Below are positions 15,328 to 24,402 of a stretch of DNA of 59,493 bases, one piece after another (the first letter of the stretch is position 1; every line of letters begins with the position of its first letter). The stretch is from positions 1-59,493 of the forward strand of contig NZ_AMSF01000061.1 of the NCBI RefSeq assembly GCF_000334915.1. Direction: 5' to 3'. The notes beneath the pieces are model-generated. The model was not told where the DNA came from. It saw only the letters and a program-made list of their open reading frames with translations, and searched no databases. A program made the translations under genes and the position numbers. Source of the DNA: Dyella ginsengisoli LA-4 (GTDB lineage: Bacteria; Pseudomonadota; Gammaproteobacteria; Xanthomonadales; Rhodanobacteraceae).

Positions 15328-17172
15328 TCAACGCGGTGGCGGCACCCGGTCGGTCAGCACCAGGTCGAGCTCTGCCGCGCGCCCGCCGCGCAGGTAGTCC
15401 ATCCGCAGCCGCGTGCCCGCTGGCAACTGGCGCAACCGCTGGCGCCAGGCGTCCAGGCTGCGTCGGCCGACCGGCTCGCCACCGATCGCGGTGATCCGGT
15501 CGCCCACGGCCAGCCCGGCAGCTGCCGCGGCCCCGGTGACCGCCATCACGTCCAGCCGGTCCCCGTCGGCAAGCAGCCAGCAGCCGCAGCGGTCATAGTC
15601 GTCGGGGCGACGGGCGTCCGCATTGGGTTTGAGGTACATGCGGCTGTGTGCGTAGTCGAACGCCACGGTGAAGCGGCGCAGCAGCCCACCACCCACATTG
15701 GCGTCGATGTCCGGATCGGCGAAGGCGCCGCTGTCGCGCACGTAGATGTCGCCGACCAGGCCGTCGAGCGGGATGCCGCCCAGGTCAAGCCGACCCAGCC
15801 GCGCCGGGCGCCCATAGGAGGCCCCGCCGATGCCCCACCCCACCACCGCCTCGGCCGCCGCGTGGTAGCGCGCGACCAGGTCGTGGCGGCGCGCGAACGG
15901 CGCATGCAGGGTCACCGTGGAGCGCGAGCCGGTGTCGATGCTGACCCGCATCGGCACGCCGTCGAGCGTGCCGTGGACCAGCGGGATGCGCTCTTCCAGG
16001 GTGAACGGCAGCATCGCCGACCCCGCCGGCGGCTTGAAACGGTCCGGCCGGACCAGCGTCAACGTGCGCGCGGCGTAATCGATGGTCACACCGAACCGGC
16101 GGAACAGTTCGTAGCCGACCAGGCCATCGACCCGCGTGCCCTCGACCTGGTCGAGCTGACCCAGGTCGATCACGTAGAGCACCGGCTTTTCCATCAGCGC
16201 GTCGCCCAGCCGCAGCGTGTCGGCACGCGCCAGCGCGACGTCGGTCTGCTTCTGGCCGGCGCCGCGACCGCGCATCCGCCCCTCGGTCGCCAGACCCAGT
16301 CGGCGCGCGGCGGCGGGCGTGAGCAGGTTGAAGCCACCGGTGTCCACCAGCAGGTGTACCGGCTGGCCGTTGATGCGGGCGTCGACGAACAGGTGGTTGT
16401 TGATCACCTGCAGCGGCACCGTGGCGACACCGCGGGCGTTGTCGATGCGCACGCTGTCGTCCATCGACGGCGTGGCATAGAGCGCGTCTCGCACCGGGCG
16501 ATGAATCGCCACTTCGCGCAAGGTCAGCCGCTGCACCGTGCGCGGGTCGCCGCGATCTTCCACGCGGCGGAACGGCAGCCGCAAGCCGTCCACCGTACGC
16601 CAGTCGGCGTAACGGGTGGTGCGCATGTCCAGCCCCTGCTTCATGCGCGTGCGCACCAGCAGGCCGCTGGCCCGATCGAACCACAGCTCCACCGCCACGC
16701 CGTCGCGTGGGGTGGCGTGGATCACCTCGTAGCGATGGCCGTCCTCGCTGCGCGATTCGGCGGCGTCGAGCTGCGCCGGCCAGCGCGTGGGGAACCAGTA
16801 GCCGCGCGCAACCAGCCAGGCTTCCGTGCGGGCACGGGCCTGCTCACTGGCGCTGGTGGCAAGACTCACTTCACCGCCCGGGTCGCGCTGCCACGCGCTG
16901 CTGCCGTCGTAGCCCTCGGCCAGCTGCAGCTGGCCGAGCCGGCCGCGGCTGGCCCAGCGCCCGGTGCGCGGGTCCTGCCACTCGGTCACGTCGCCGGCCA
17001 GGCCACTGGCCACGAGCCGGCCCCGCATCTCGATGCCCCCCACCGTGTTCCAGCGGTCGCCGCCGCTGGCCGCCCTGGCGCGGGCCAGCACCGCCGCGGT
17101 ATCGGTGGCATGCAGCGGCATCGCCACCGTGCAGATGGCGACCAGCGCCCAGTTCGACCAGCTTCGCGACAC
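15328..17172 (-). CDS. Secreted retropepsin-like aspartic protease with two DTG motifs and a PDZ domain
   Basis: 614 residues. A signal peptide (MSRSWSNWALVAICTVAMPLHA) precedes an N-terminal beta-rich domain (~25-240). Two retropepsin-like halves follow, with Asp277 in LLVDTGGFN and Asp413 in SIDTGSRST, and a C-terminal PDZ domain (~535-612, GLAVGDRITAIGG). In one polypeptide the two DTG halves could form a pseudo-dimeric active site, as in pepsins. The start is set by the RBS: GGAG sits 7 nt before the GTG at 17172, which also gives the best signal peptide. An ATG at 17214 is the alternative. Likely periplasmic or outer-membrane associated; substrates unknown. Confidence 0.78.
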   Translation of the reverse strand: MSRSWSNWALVAICTVAMPLHATDTAAVLARARAASGGDRWNTVGGIEMRGRLVASGLAGDVTEWQDPRTGRWASRGRLGQLQLAEGYDGSSAWQRDPGGEVSLATSASEQARARTEAWLVARGYWFPTRWPAQLDAAESRSEDGHRYEVIHATPRDGVAVELWFDRASGLLVRTRMKQGLDMRTTRYADWRTVDGLRLPFRRVEDRGDPRTVQRLTLREVAIHRPVRDALYATPSMDDSVRIDNARGVATVPLQVINNHLFVDARINGQPVHLLVDTGGFNLLTPAAARRLGLATEGRMRGRGAGQKQTDVALARADTLRLGDALMEKPVLYVIDLGQLDQVEGTRVDGLVGYELFRRFGVTIDYAARTLTLVRPDRFKPPAGSAMLPFTLEERIPLVHGTLDGVPMRVSIDTGSRSTVTLHAPFARRHDLVARYHAAAEAVVGWGIGGASYGRPARLGRLDLGGIPLDGLVGDIYVRDSGAFADPDIDANVGGGLLRRFTVAFDYAHSRMYLKPNADARRPDDYDRCGCWLLADGDRLDVMAVTGAAAAAGLAVGDRITAIGGEPVGRRSLDAWRQRLRQLPAGTRLRMDYLRGGRAAELDLVLTDRVPPPR

Positions 17173-17341
17173 GCCATGGCTCCGATTCACCCGTTCGGGC
17201 GGGACGCGCAGCATCGCTGCCGGCATGCGATGGCCGCATCGGCCCAAAGACACAGCGACCAACGGCACATGCCGACCGGCCGTCTCCGGATCCGAGACGG
17301 CAGCGCGTAGACTTCGCGTCTCGTGCTCCATGGAATCGCCG

Positions 17342-18772
17342 ATGTCTCCCGAACGGATCCTCCTCGTCGCCCTGCTGCTGGTCGCACTGGCCGGGCTGGT
17401 GCTGCAACTGGTGCTGCTCCTGCGCGGACGGGGCGACACCGACCTCGCCGCGCGGCTGGACGCGCTGAAGGACGACAACGAGCGCCTGCAACGCGTGCTG
17501 CGCGAGGAGCAGCGCGCCGGTCGCGAGGAGCTGCAGCAAGGCTTCGACCGCTTCCGCGGACACGTGGGCGAGCAGCTCGGCGCCGCGTCGCTGCAGCAGC
17601 TGGAGCGCATCGATGCATTCGGCCAGCGGCTGGCCACACTGACCGACCGCACCGAGCGCGGCCTGGACGCCCTGCGCAACGGACTGGCCGAGGACGCCCG
17701 CAAGTCCCGCGAGGATCAGCGCCAGACCCTCGGCCAGTTCGGCGAGCAGATGCAGGCGCGGCTGGCTGCGGTGGCCGAGGGCAACGAGCGTCGCATGGTC
17801 GAGGTGCGCGGCACCCTCGACGCCCAGCTCAAGGCGCTGCAGCAGGACAACGCGCAGCAGCTGGAGAAGATGCGCGCCACCGTCGACGAGAAACTGCATG
17901 CCACGCTGGAGACGCGACTGACCGAGAGCTTCGGCAACGTCACCAAGATGCTGGCGCAGGTGCACCAGGGTCTGGGCGACATGACCAAGCTCGCCGCCGA
18001 CGTCGGCGGCCTGCAGCGCGTGCTGACCAACGTGAAATCGCGCGGCGTGTTCGGTGAGGTGCAGCTGGCCGGCCTGCTCGAGCAAGTGTTCACGCCGGAC
18101 CAGTACGCCGCCAACGTGGCCACCGTGCCGGGCAGCGCCGAGCGGGTCGAGTTCGCGGTGAAGTTTCCCGGCTCCAGTCCGGAAGCGCCGGTGTGGCTGC
18201 CGATCGACGCCAAGTTCCCGCGCGAGGACTACGAGCGGCTGCTCGACGCACAGGAGCGCGCCGACGCCGACGCCGCCCGCGCTGCGGGCGACGCGCTGGA
18301 GCGCCGCGTGCGCGAGGAGGCCAAGCGGATCCGCACCAAGTACGTGGCGCCGCCGCACAGCACCGAGTTCGCCGTGCTGTTCCTGCCCACCGAGGGCCTG
18401 TACGCCGAGGTGCTGCGCCGGCCCGGCCTGTTCGAGGCGATGCAGCGCGAGCACCGCATCACCCTGGCCGGCCCGACCACCCTGCTGGCGCTGCTGACCA
18501 GCCTGCAGGTGGGCTTCCGCACGGTGGCGATCGAGAAGCGCTCGTCGGAGGTGTGGCGCATCCTCGGCGCGGCCAAGACCGAGTTCGGCAAGTTCGGCGA
18601 CGTGCTGGACAACGTGAAGAACAAGCTCGACCAGGCCAGCAAGCAGATCGACCAGACCGGCGTGCGCACGCGCGCGATCGAACGCAAGCTGCGCGACGTG
18701 GAATCGCTGCCGGGCGAGGATGCCCCGGGCCTGCTCGGCAACGGCGAGAGCGAAGCAGACAACGACGCATGA
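17342..18772 (+). CDS. rmuC: DNA recombination protein RmuC
   Basis: 476 residues: an N-terminal membrane segment (about 5-27), a long coiled coil (~35-200, rich in DALKDDNERLQRVLREEQ-like heptads) and the RmuC nuclease-like domain (~210-455) with KSRGVFGEVQLAGLLEQV, WLPIDAKFPREDYERL and the THR/AGPTTLLALLTSLQVGF block. RmuC limits DNA inversions at short inverted repeats in E. coli, notable here given the palindromic repeats in this window. Its stop overlaps the next start (ATGA). An in-frame ATG four codons upstream is possible. Confidence 0.9.
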   Translation: MSPERILLVALLLVALAGLVLQLVLLLRGRGDTDLAARLDALKDDNERLQRVLREEQRAGREELQQGFDRFRGHVGEQLGAASLQQLERIDAFGQRLATLTDRTERGLDALRNGLAEDARKSREDQRQTLGQFGEQMQARLAAVAEGNERRMVEVRGTLDAQLKALQQDNAQQLEKMRATVDEKLHATLETRLTESFGNVTKMLAQVHQGLGDMTKLAADVGGLQRVLTNVKSRGVFGEVQLAGLLEQVFTPDQYAANVATVPGSAERVEFAVKFPGSSPEAPVWLPIDAKFPREDYERLLDAQERADADAARAAGDALERRVREEAKRIRTKYVAPPHSTEFAVLFLPTEGLYAEVLRRPGLFEAMQREHRITLAGPTTLLALLTSLQVGFRTVAIEKRSSEVWRILGAAKTEFGKFGDVLDNVKNKLDQASKQIDQTGVRTRAIERKLRDVESLPGEDAPGLLGNGESEADNDA

Positions 18773-19359
18773 GCGAGACCCCGCGCCCGCTGGCCGAGCT
18801 GCTCCGGCGCGTCGAGCAGGTGGGCGAGGAGGTGGCGCAGCTGCGCCGCGCGCTGTCGCGGCGCGACCGGCTGCTGACCGGGCTGGCCTATGCGTTGCGC
18901 GCCGTCGCCGCCGCCGCGCTCGGCTACTACGGCGCGCTGGCGGTGGGGCTCACGCAGGGCTTCTGGGCGGCGATCACCGCGATCTCGGTGACCCAGGCCA
19001 GCTATGCGGAAGTGAGCCATTCCTCGCGCGACCAGTTCATCGGGGCGATCATCGGCGGTGTGGTCGGCATCGCCGCCGCGGCGCTGGTGCACAACCAGTT
19101 TCCCGCCTACGCGCTCGCGCTGGTGGTCGGCCTGACCCTGTGCTGGATACTCGACCTCGGTGCCGCCGGACGCGTGGCCGGCGTCACCGTCACCATCGTG
19201 ATGCTGGTGCCGCACGAGGGCACCTTCCTGCAGTTCGCGCTGTTCCGGCTCGGCGAGGTGGTGCTGGGCGCCGTCGCGGCGCTGCTGGTCACCCGGCTGT
19301 CCGCGCCGATCGAGCGGCGACTGCTAGGGCCAACCGGCCTACCGGGCGACCACCGCTAG
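18769..19359 (+). CDS. FUSC-family inner-membrane protein
   Basis: 196 residues: a cytoplasmic helix (about 8-35) and then five to six membrane segments with GFWAAITAISVTQASYAEVSHSS and the repeated GAIIGGVVGIAAAALV type of glycine-rich helix. This is the short form of the fusaric-acid-resistance/aromatic-acid-exporter-like membrane domain. Translationally coupled to rmuC by a 4-bp overlap. The longer open frame to 18193 is a shadow of rmuC. Its stop codon shares the CTAG tetranucleotide with the stop of the opposing gene. Confidence 0.78.
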   Translation: MSETPRPLAELLRRVEQVGEEVAQLRRALSRRDRLLTGLAYALRAVAAAALGYYGALAVGLTQGFWAAITAISVTQASYAEVSHSSRDQFIGAIIGGVVGIAAAALVHNQFPAYALALVVGLTLCWILDLGAAGRVAGVTVTIVMLVPHEGTFLQFALFRLGEVVLGAVAALLVTRLSAPIERRLLGPTGLPGDHR

Positions 19360-20201
19360 CTGCCCATCGGCGACTTGAGGCGCAGACCGGCACCCAGGGT
19401 CTGCGTGCTGCCGTTCGGCACTGCATCGGGCGCACCCCCGGCCAGGCGCTTGCCAGCCCACGGCGCCTGCTCACGCGGGCCGGGGATGTAGCGCTGCCAG
19501 TGACCGTACGCCAGATCCTTGCCGGGGCCACCCTCGCCACCCAGGTTGAAGTGCACAGGTATGCGCGCGACCCAGAACGGCGCGCCGGCCCGGGGCCCGA
19601 CGGTAGGTATGCGGAATGTCCACGCATGGGCGGCATCCAGCGATGCATCCGCCAGCAGTCGGCGGAAATAGCGCATCTGCAGTTCGGTGCCGTACTGGTC
19701 GAGATTCACCTGTTCGGCGATGGCATCGAGCACGTGGCCATCCCGTCCCACCTGCACCAGAAGATAGACGGTGCCCGAGACACCTGCTTTGGCGGCGCCG
19801 CGCGGATAGATGGGTGCCCTGCGCGTGAGCAGCGCAACCGCCTCGCCGGAATTGGGCGGACCACCGAACGAGCTGCCCGCGATGGTCAGCTTGTAGCTTC
19901 CGTCATCCTGAGGGCGCGCCAGTACCCGCAGGCTCATCGACGAATCGACCACCTGACTGTCCGAACCGGTGGGCTGAAACGTCCAGTGCGGCAGCAGTTT
20001 GCCGATCAAGGCCTGCACCGGTGCCGGCAAGGCCTGCCAGTGATCGATGGTGTAGCCCTGCATCGTGCCATCCGGCTTCACCTGAACATGGCCGGTCACC
20101 AGCATGCTGGCCTCGGCGGTCCTGCGCACGGCACGGGCATCGGCATGCGCGACACCGCACGCCACCAGGGAACCAAGCAGGATCAGAGCAGTACGCTTCA
20201 T
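19356..20201 (-). CDS. Secreted protein with TonB-C-like domain
   Basis: 281 residues with a signal peptide (MKRTALILLGSLVACGVAHA). Residues ~125-215 resemble the TonB C-terminal domain (APIYPRGAAKAGVSGTVYLLVQVG, DGHVLDAIAEQ). Unlike true TonB there is no retained N-terminal membrane anchor or Pro-rich linker, so it probably does not energise receptors. AAAGGAG lies 6 nt before the second of two adjacent ATGs, favouring the start at 20201 over 20204. Convergent with the FUSC gene, sharing CTAG for both stops. Confidence 0.72.
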   Translation of the reverse strand: MKRTALILLGSLVACGVAHADARAVRRTAEASMLVTGHVQVKPDGTMQGYTIDHWQALPAPVQALIGKLLPHWTFQPTGSDSQVVDSSMSLRVLARPQDDGSYKLTIAGSSFGGPPNSGEAVALLTRRAPIYPRGAAKAGVSGTVYLLVQVGRDGHVLDAIAEQVNLDQYGTELQMRYFRRLLADASLDAAHAWTFRIPTVGPRAGAPFWVARIPVHFNLGGEGGPGKDLAYGHWQRYIPGPREQAPWAGKRLAGGAPDAVPNGSTQTLGAGLRLKSPMGS

Positions 20202-20387
20202 CATCGACTCCTTTCGTGGATGAGCCGCAAGTCTAGGCTCGCCCGACGGTAGCGACAACGCGTCGTTTCGCATCCGACCAGCAACGCCCCACGTATGCCT
20301 CCAGCCCGCCCCTCATTCGGCCCCGGCCGACCCCGGTTCGAAGGCATCCCGCTAAACTCTCCCGCTTGATCTGACCCAGGAACACGC

Positions 20388-20987
20388 ATGAGCGACCATC
20401 CCACGCGCAACGACGTCACCCGCGAGCAGGCCGAGGAAGCCGTGCGCACCCTGCTGCGCTGGGCCGGCGACGACCCGTCGCGCGAGGGCCTGCTGGACAC
20501 GCCCAAGCGCGTGGTGAAGGCGTACGGCGACTGGTTCTCCGGCTACGTGGAAGACCCCGCCGAGTACCTCAAGCGCACCTTCGAGGAAGTCGAGGGCTAC
20601 GACGAAATGGTGGTGCTGCGCGACATCGAGTTCGAGAGCCACTGCGAGCACCACATGGCGCCGATCATCGGCCGCGCGCACGTCGGCTACCTGCCGACCG
20701 ACCGCGTGGTGGGCATCAGCAAGCTGGCCCGCGTGGTCGACGGCTACGCACGCCGCTTCCAGGTGCAGGAAAAGATGACCGCGCAGATCGCCCAGTGCAT
20801 CAACGAGACACTGCAGCCACGCGGCGTGGCGGTGGTGATCGAGGCCAGCCACGAGTGCATGACCACCCGCGGCGTGCACAAGCGCGGCGTGTCGATGGTC
20901 ACCAGCCAGATGCTCGGGGTGTTCCGCGAGGATCCGCGCACGCGTGCCGAGATCCTGCAGTTCCTCGGCATCCAGCGCACCTGCTGA
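20388..20987 (+). CDS. folE: GTP cyclohydrolase I (type IA)
   Basis: 199 residues. It converts GTP to 7,8-dihydroneopterin triphosphate for folate and tetrahydropterin synthesis. Zinc ligands are visible in [20 protein letters not shown] and in [35 protein letters not shown] is the family signature. Length is normal for the proteobacterial enzyme. A TAAACT hexamer (20353-20358) is a plausible -10 box. An EF-hand gene starts 2 bp after the stop, suggesting co-transcription. Confidence 0.97.
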   Translation: MSDHPTRNDVTREQAEEAVRTLLRWAGDDPSREGLLDTPKRVVKAYGDWFSGYVEDPAEYLKRTFEEVEGYDEMVVLRDIEFESHCEHHMAPIIGRAHVGYLPTDRVVGISKLARVVDGYARRFQVQEKMTAQIAQCINETLQPRGVAVVIEASHECMTTRGVHKRGVSMVTSQMLGVFREDPRTRAEILQFLGIQRTC

Positions 20988-20989
20988 GG

Positions 20990-21343
20990 ATGCGCCAGCA
21001 CGCCAGGTATCTCGCCATCGCCATCGCCATCGCCATGGCCGTGCTGGCCGCGGCCGGCGCACGGGCGCAGTCCTCGCGCAGCGCCTACCTGGCGATGTTC
21101 GACCGCAACGGCGACGGCCGGGTCAGCGAGGCCGAATACGTCGGCTATCTGGACCGCGGCTTCATTTCCATGGACGCGAACCACGATGGCACGCTCGAAC
21201 CTTCGGAGCTGCCCGGTGGCCGCGGCCGCGCGGTGACCCTGGCACGGCACGAGGCGGATCTGCGGCGGCAGTTCCGCCGACTGGACCGCGACGGCGACGG
21301 CTTTCTCGACGCCCGCGAACTGACCGCTCCGCCCGGACCCTGA
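20990..21343 (+). CDS. Secreted EF-hand calcium-binding protein
   Basis: 117 residues: a signal peptide (MRQHARYLAIAIAIAMAVLAAAGARA) and three EF-hand loops, DRNGDGRVSEAEY, DANHDGTLEPSEL and DRDGDGFLDAREL, each with the Asp-x-Asn/Asp-x-Asp-Gly pattern and a closing Glu. Such small periplasmic proteins probably bind Ca2+. The ATG is 2 bp from the folE stop. The hydrophobic core of the signal peptide is encoded by a four-fold CGCCAT repeat. Confidence 0.82.
   Translation: MRQHARYLAIAIAIAMAVLAAAGARAQSSRSAYLAMFDRNGDGRVSEAEYVGYLDRGFISMDANHDGTLEPSELPGGRGRAVTLARHEADLRRQFRRLDRDGDGFLDARELTAPPGP
21013..21036 (+). repeat. Hexanucleotide microsatellite (CGCCAT)4 in a signal peptide
   Basis: Four exact tandem CGCCAT units encode the Ala-Ile run of the EF-hand protein's signal peptide. 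Copy-number change would lengthen or shorten the hydrophobic core by two residues without a frameshift. Confidence 0.7.
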
Positions 21344-21412
21344 ACCCCGGCACTGCCCGCGCACCCGGCGCTGGGCTATCGTGCGCGCTTTGACCCTGCC
21401 TCCCCGGACGCC

Positions 21413-22751
21413 TTGGATACCGCTTCCGCCTCCCCGCGTCGCGCTGCGCTCGCCTTCATCTTCGTGACGGTGCTGCTGGACATGCTGGCTTTCGGCATCA
21501 TCATCCCGGTGCTGCCGCACCTGGTGGAGCAGCTGATCGGCGGCGGCACCGCCCGCGCCGCCTGGTGGGTCGGCGTGCTCAGCACGGTGTTCGCGATCAC
21601 CCAGTTCATCTTCTCGCCGATCCAGGGCGCGCTGTCGGACCGCTTCGGCCGGCGGCCGGTGATCCTGATCTCCAACTTCGGGCTGGCGATCGATTTCTTC
21701 GTGATGGCGATGGCGCCGACGCTGTGGCTGCTGTTCGTCGGCCGCACCGTGATGGGCATGACCGCGGCCAGCTTCAGCACCGCCAACGCCTACATCGCCG
21801 ACATCACGCCGAAGGAGACGCGCGCCGGTGACTACGGCCTGCTCGGCGCCGCGTTCGGCGTGGGCTTCGTGCTCGGCCCCGGTCTCGGCGGCTGGCTCGG
21901 AGCGATGCACCTGCGGCTGCCGTTCTACGTGGCCGGGACGCTGGCGCTGTGCAATTTCCTCTACGGCCTGTTCGTGCTGCCCGAGTCGCTGCCGAAGGAT
22001 CGCCGCGCGCCGCGCTTCGAGATGCACAGCGCGCACCCGATCGGGGCGCTGAAACTGCTGCGCCGCACGCCGACCCTGCTTGGCCTGGGCGCCGCGAGCT
22101 TCCTGGTGTTTCTCTCCCCACTACGCACTGCAGATCACCTTCGTGCTGTACGGCGATTACCGTTACCACTGGGGCCCGCAGGCAGTCGGCCTGGTGCTGA
22201 TGCTGGTCGGTGCCTGCGACGGTCTGGTGCAGGCACTGCTGACCCGGCGGCTTACGCCGCGCTTCGGCGAACGACCGGTGCTGCTGTTCGGCATGCTGTG
22301 CGGCATCGCCTCGTTCGTGCTGATGGGACTGGCCAGTACCGGCGGGGTGTTCCTGCTGGGCATCCCGCTGATGGCGTTGTGGGGGCTGTCCAATCCGCCG
22401 CTGCAGTCGATCATGACCCGTCAGGTCGAAGCGACCGAGCAGGGCCGGCTGCAGGGTGCCAACACCTCGCTGGGCAGCTTCGCCGGCATCTTCGGCCCGT
22501 ATCTGTTCGCCCAGGTGTTCGCCTGGTCGATAGCGCCGGGCAATCCCATGCACGTACCCGGCGCCGCTTTCCTGCTGGCCGCTGCACTGCTGGCGGTGGC
22601 ATTGCTCACGGCGATGCGCGCCACCCGCGGACTGGCGACAGCCATCGTGCCACCGCTCGCCGCCGATCCGGCCCATGCCGCGCATGCCTCGGCGCTGGCG
22701 GTATCGGCACCTGAATCCCCCTCCCCCGAACCCACGGAGCACCACCCATGA
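21413..22751 (+). pseudogene. TetA-like MFS transporter, interrupted by a one-base frameshift
   Basis: A 12-helix major facilitator of the TCR/TetA type. The N-terminal half carries the motif A loop SDRFGRRPV between helices 2 and 3 and FAITQFIFSPIQGALSD; the C-terminal half has GLVLMLVGACDGLVQALLTRR and GANTSLGSFAGIFGPYL. The halves are in different frames. At the CCCC run 22116-22119, removing one C restores ...FLVFLSHYALQITFVLYGDYRY, exactly the family sequence around helix 7. So the gene is either broken by a homopolymer slip or carries a sequencing error. The start is a TTG (MDTASASPRR). The restored reading frame ends in ATGA, overlapping the next gene. Confidence 0.85.
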
Positions 22752-23254
22752 CGCTTTCGATGTACCAGGCCTCGGTTCCCGTTTTCGTGCGCGCGCTGGA
22801 CAACCTCACCGCCGTGCTCAAGAAGGGCCACGCCCACGCCCAGGCCAAGGGCGTGGACGATGCCGTGCTGCTGCAGACGCGGCTCATTCCGGACATGCTG
22901 CCGCTGGTCAAGCAGGTGCAGATCGCCTGCGATATGGCCTGCCGCGGCGCGGCCCGCCTTGCCGGGGTGGAGCCGGCCTCGTTCGAGGACAACGAGACCA
23001 CGTTCGAACAGGTCTACGACCGCATCGCCCGCGCTGTCGCCTACGTCAAGGGGTTCGGCGCGGAGCAGATCGACGGCAGCGAGACGCGTGCGATCCACCT
23101 GAAGATGCGCAGCGGCGAACTGCACTACGACGGCCAGGCCTATCTGCTTGAATTCGTGCTGCCCAACGTGTTCTTCCATTGCACGACCGCGTACAACATC
23201 CTGCGCGAGGCCGGCACCGAGATCGGCAAGCAGGACTTCATCGGCCGCCACTGA
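22748..23254 (+). CDS. DUF1993 family protein (DinB-like helical bundle)
   Basis: 168 residues matching the DUF1993 pattern: MTLSMYQASVPVFVRALDNL at the start, RLIPDMLPLVKQVQIACDMA, TTFEQVYDRIARAVAYV and the ending NVFFHCTTAYNILREAG.EIGK.DF. Proteins of this type form a four-helix bundle related to DinB; no catalytic role is established. The start overlaps the stop of the MFS gene by 4 bp, so normal expression may depend on translation through that gene. Confidence 0.87.
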   Translation: MTLSMYQASVPVFVRALDNLTAVLKKGHAHAQAKGVDDAVLLQTRLIPDMLPLVKQVQIACDMACRGAARLAGVEPASFEDNETTFEQVYDRIARAVAYVKGFGAEQIDGSETRAIHLKMRSGELHYDGQAYLLEFVLPNVFFHCTTAYNILREAGTEIGKQDFIGRH

Positions 23255-23263
23255 CGACCGACG

Positions 23264-23290
23264 GCCGTCCGGCGCCTCAAGCCGGACGGC
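23264..23290. terminator. Hairpin after the DUF1993 gene
   Basis: GCCGTCCGGC (23264-23273) and GCCGGACGGC (23281-23290) form a perfect 10-bp stem with a 7-nt loop, 10 bp after the stop. No T-run follows, so it may be a 3'-end stabiliser. Confidence 0.5.
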
Positions 23291-23319
23291 AGCCCTCCAG
23301 CAGTAACCGGGAGTGCGCC

Positions 23320-23622
23320 ATGAACACGGACGACCTCGCCCAGATGCTCCGATTGATTTCCGCCCGCCAGCAGGCGGACAGCGTGGTGATCGCCGCGCTG
23401 CTCACCGCCCACCCGGACCCCCGGATGGTCCTGGACCGGCTGAGCCGCCTGGCCGATGCCGACTCCGAAGACGCCGAGCTCAACCAGCCGCCGGACCCGG
23501 AAAGCATGGCGATGTACCGCGAGCGTCTGACCCATTGGATCGGATTGGCCCGGCGCTGCGTCATCGACCGGCCACCACCGCTCGACCCGTCCGATCCGGA
23601 CCCGACCGACCGGAACGGGTGA
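23320..23622 (+). CDS. Small acidic hypothetical protein
   Basis: 100 residues (MNTDDLAQMLRLISARQQAD...), helical in the first two thirds and Pro/Asp-rich at the end (PPPLDPSDPDPTDRNG). CGGGAG sits 7 bp before the ATG. No domain recognised; the pattern (ADSVVIAALLTAHPDPRMVLDRLSRLAD) suggests a small cytosolic helical protein, and codon use fits the host. Confidence 0.55.
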   Translation: MNTDDLAQMLRLISARQQADSVVIAALLTAHPDPRMVLDRLSRLADADSEDAELNQPPDPESMAMYRERLTHWIGLARRCVIDRPPPLDPSDPDPTDRNG

Positions 23623-23965
23623 CGCGGAACGTCAGTCCGGACCTGTTTGGTCGCATTCGAACGTTCCGATCGCCCATCAGGGCCACCTTTCCCGGGCGCG
23701 CAAGGCCCTTCCGGGTCGGCGACCCCCTCTCCGCCCGCCCGAAGGGGCCGCTTTCCGGCCGGTATCGACCCCGGACCGATGACCGATCCGGGGACACGGG
23801 TCGCAGCACGTTTCCGAAGTGTGATCGATCCCGCAATTGCACCTGCTTCGCTGGCGCGGCCCCTGCTTCCTTTCAGCCAGGACAGACCGGCGGCTCCCCC
23901 CATCCCCCCCGACGGTCTTCCCGGTGCGATCAAAGGATGCTCCCTCGCCAGTTGAGGACAGGACC
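23623..23965. other. 343-bp gene-free stretch
   Basis: Between two small hypothetical genes. It contains short self-complementary pieces (CGGAACG near 23634 facing CGTTCCG near 23663; CGGGTCG/CGACCC-type steps) but no coding frame with sensible codon use, no repeat shared with the rest of the window and no clear promoter. It could host a small RNA; nothing proves it. Confidence 0.4.
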
Positions 23966-24190
23966 ATGGAAACCATCATCGAGTACGTCATCGTCGGAGG
24001 CCCGCAACACGGCATGACCTGCCGCCACCCGCTGCCGTCGCTGCCCGCCGAGGCCATCGCCATCGCGACCGGCGACGGAGAGCTGTGCCGCGCCGCCGCG
24101 CGCCGGCACACCCGCGGTCCCGGTCCCCGCATGCTGCTGCTCCATCCCAAGGCCACGGGCGACCAGTTCCTCACGATGCTGGCGGCCTGA
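23966..24190 (+). CDS. Small hypothetical protein
   Basis: 74 residues (METIIEYVIVGGPQHGMTCRH...). GAGGACAGG lies just before the ATG, and a strong intrinsic terminator follows 20 bp after the stop, which together argue that it is expressed. The start EYVIVGGPQHG looks like an N-terminal beta strand and glycine turn. No known family recognised. Confidence 0.55.
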   Translation: METIIEYVIVGGPQHGMTCRHPLPSLPAEAIAIATGDGELCRAAARRHTRGPGPRMLLLHPKATGDQFLTMLAA

Positions 24191-24209
24191 CCCGCACCGA
24201 TTCCCCTTT

Positions 24210-24273
24210 CAGCGCCCGGCGGAGCAAGGCATCCCCCTACCCCCGCCAGCCCTCCGCCGGCCGCTGATTTTTT
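24210..24273 (+). terminator. Strong rho-independent terminator
   Basis: A 15-nt arm at 24210-24224 pairs with 24252-24266 with one mismatch (14 of 15), followed by ATTTTTT. It ends the transcription unit of the 74-residue protein. Confidence 0.75.
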
Positions 24274-24402
24274 CCAGCCCTCCTCCCCCCTCGCGACCCG
24301 CCCTGGCGGGCCGTGCCTTGTCCGCGTCCCGCCCGGCCCCGACAATGCGCGCCTGCGGCCCATGCGCCGCCGCCATCCCGCCGAATACGCGAGCGCGCCG
24401 AC

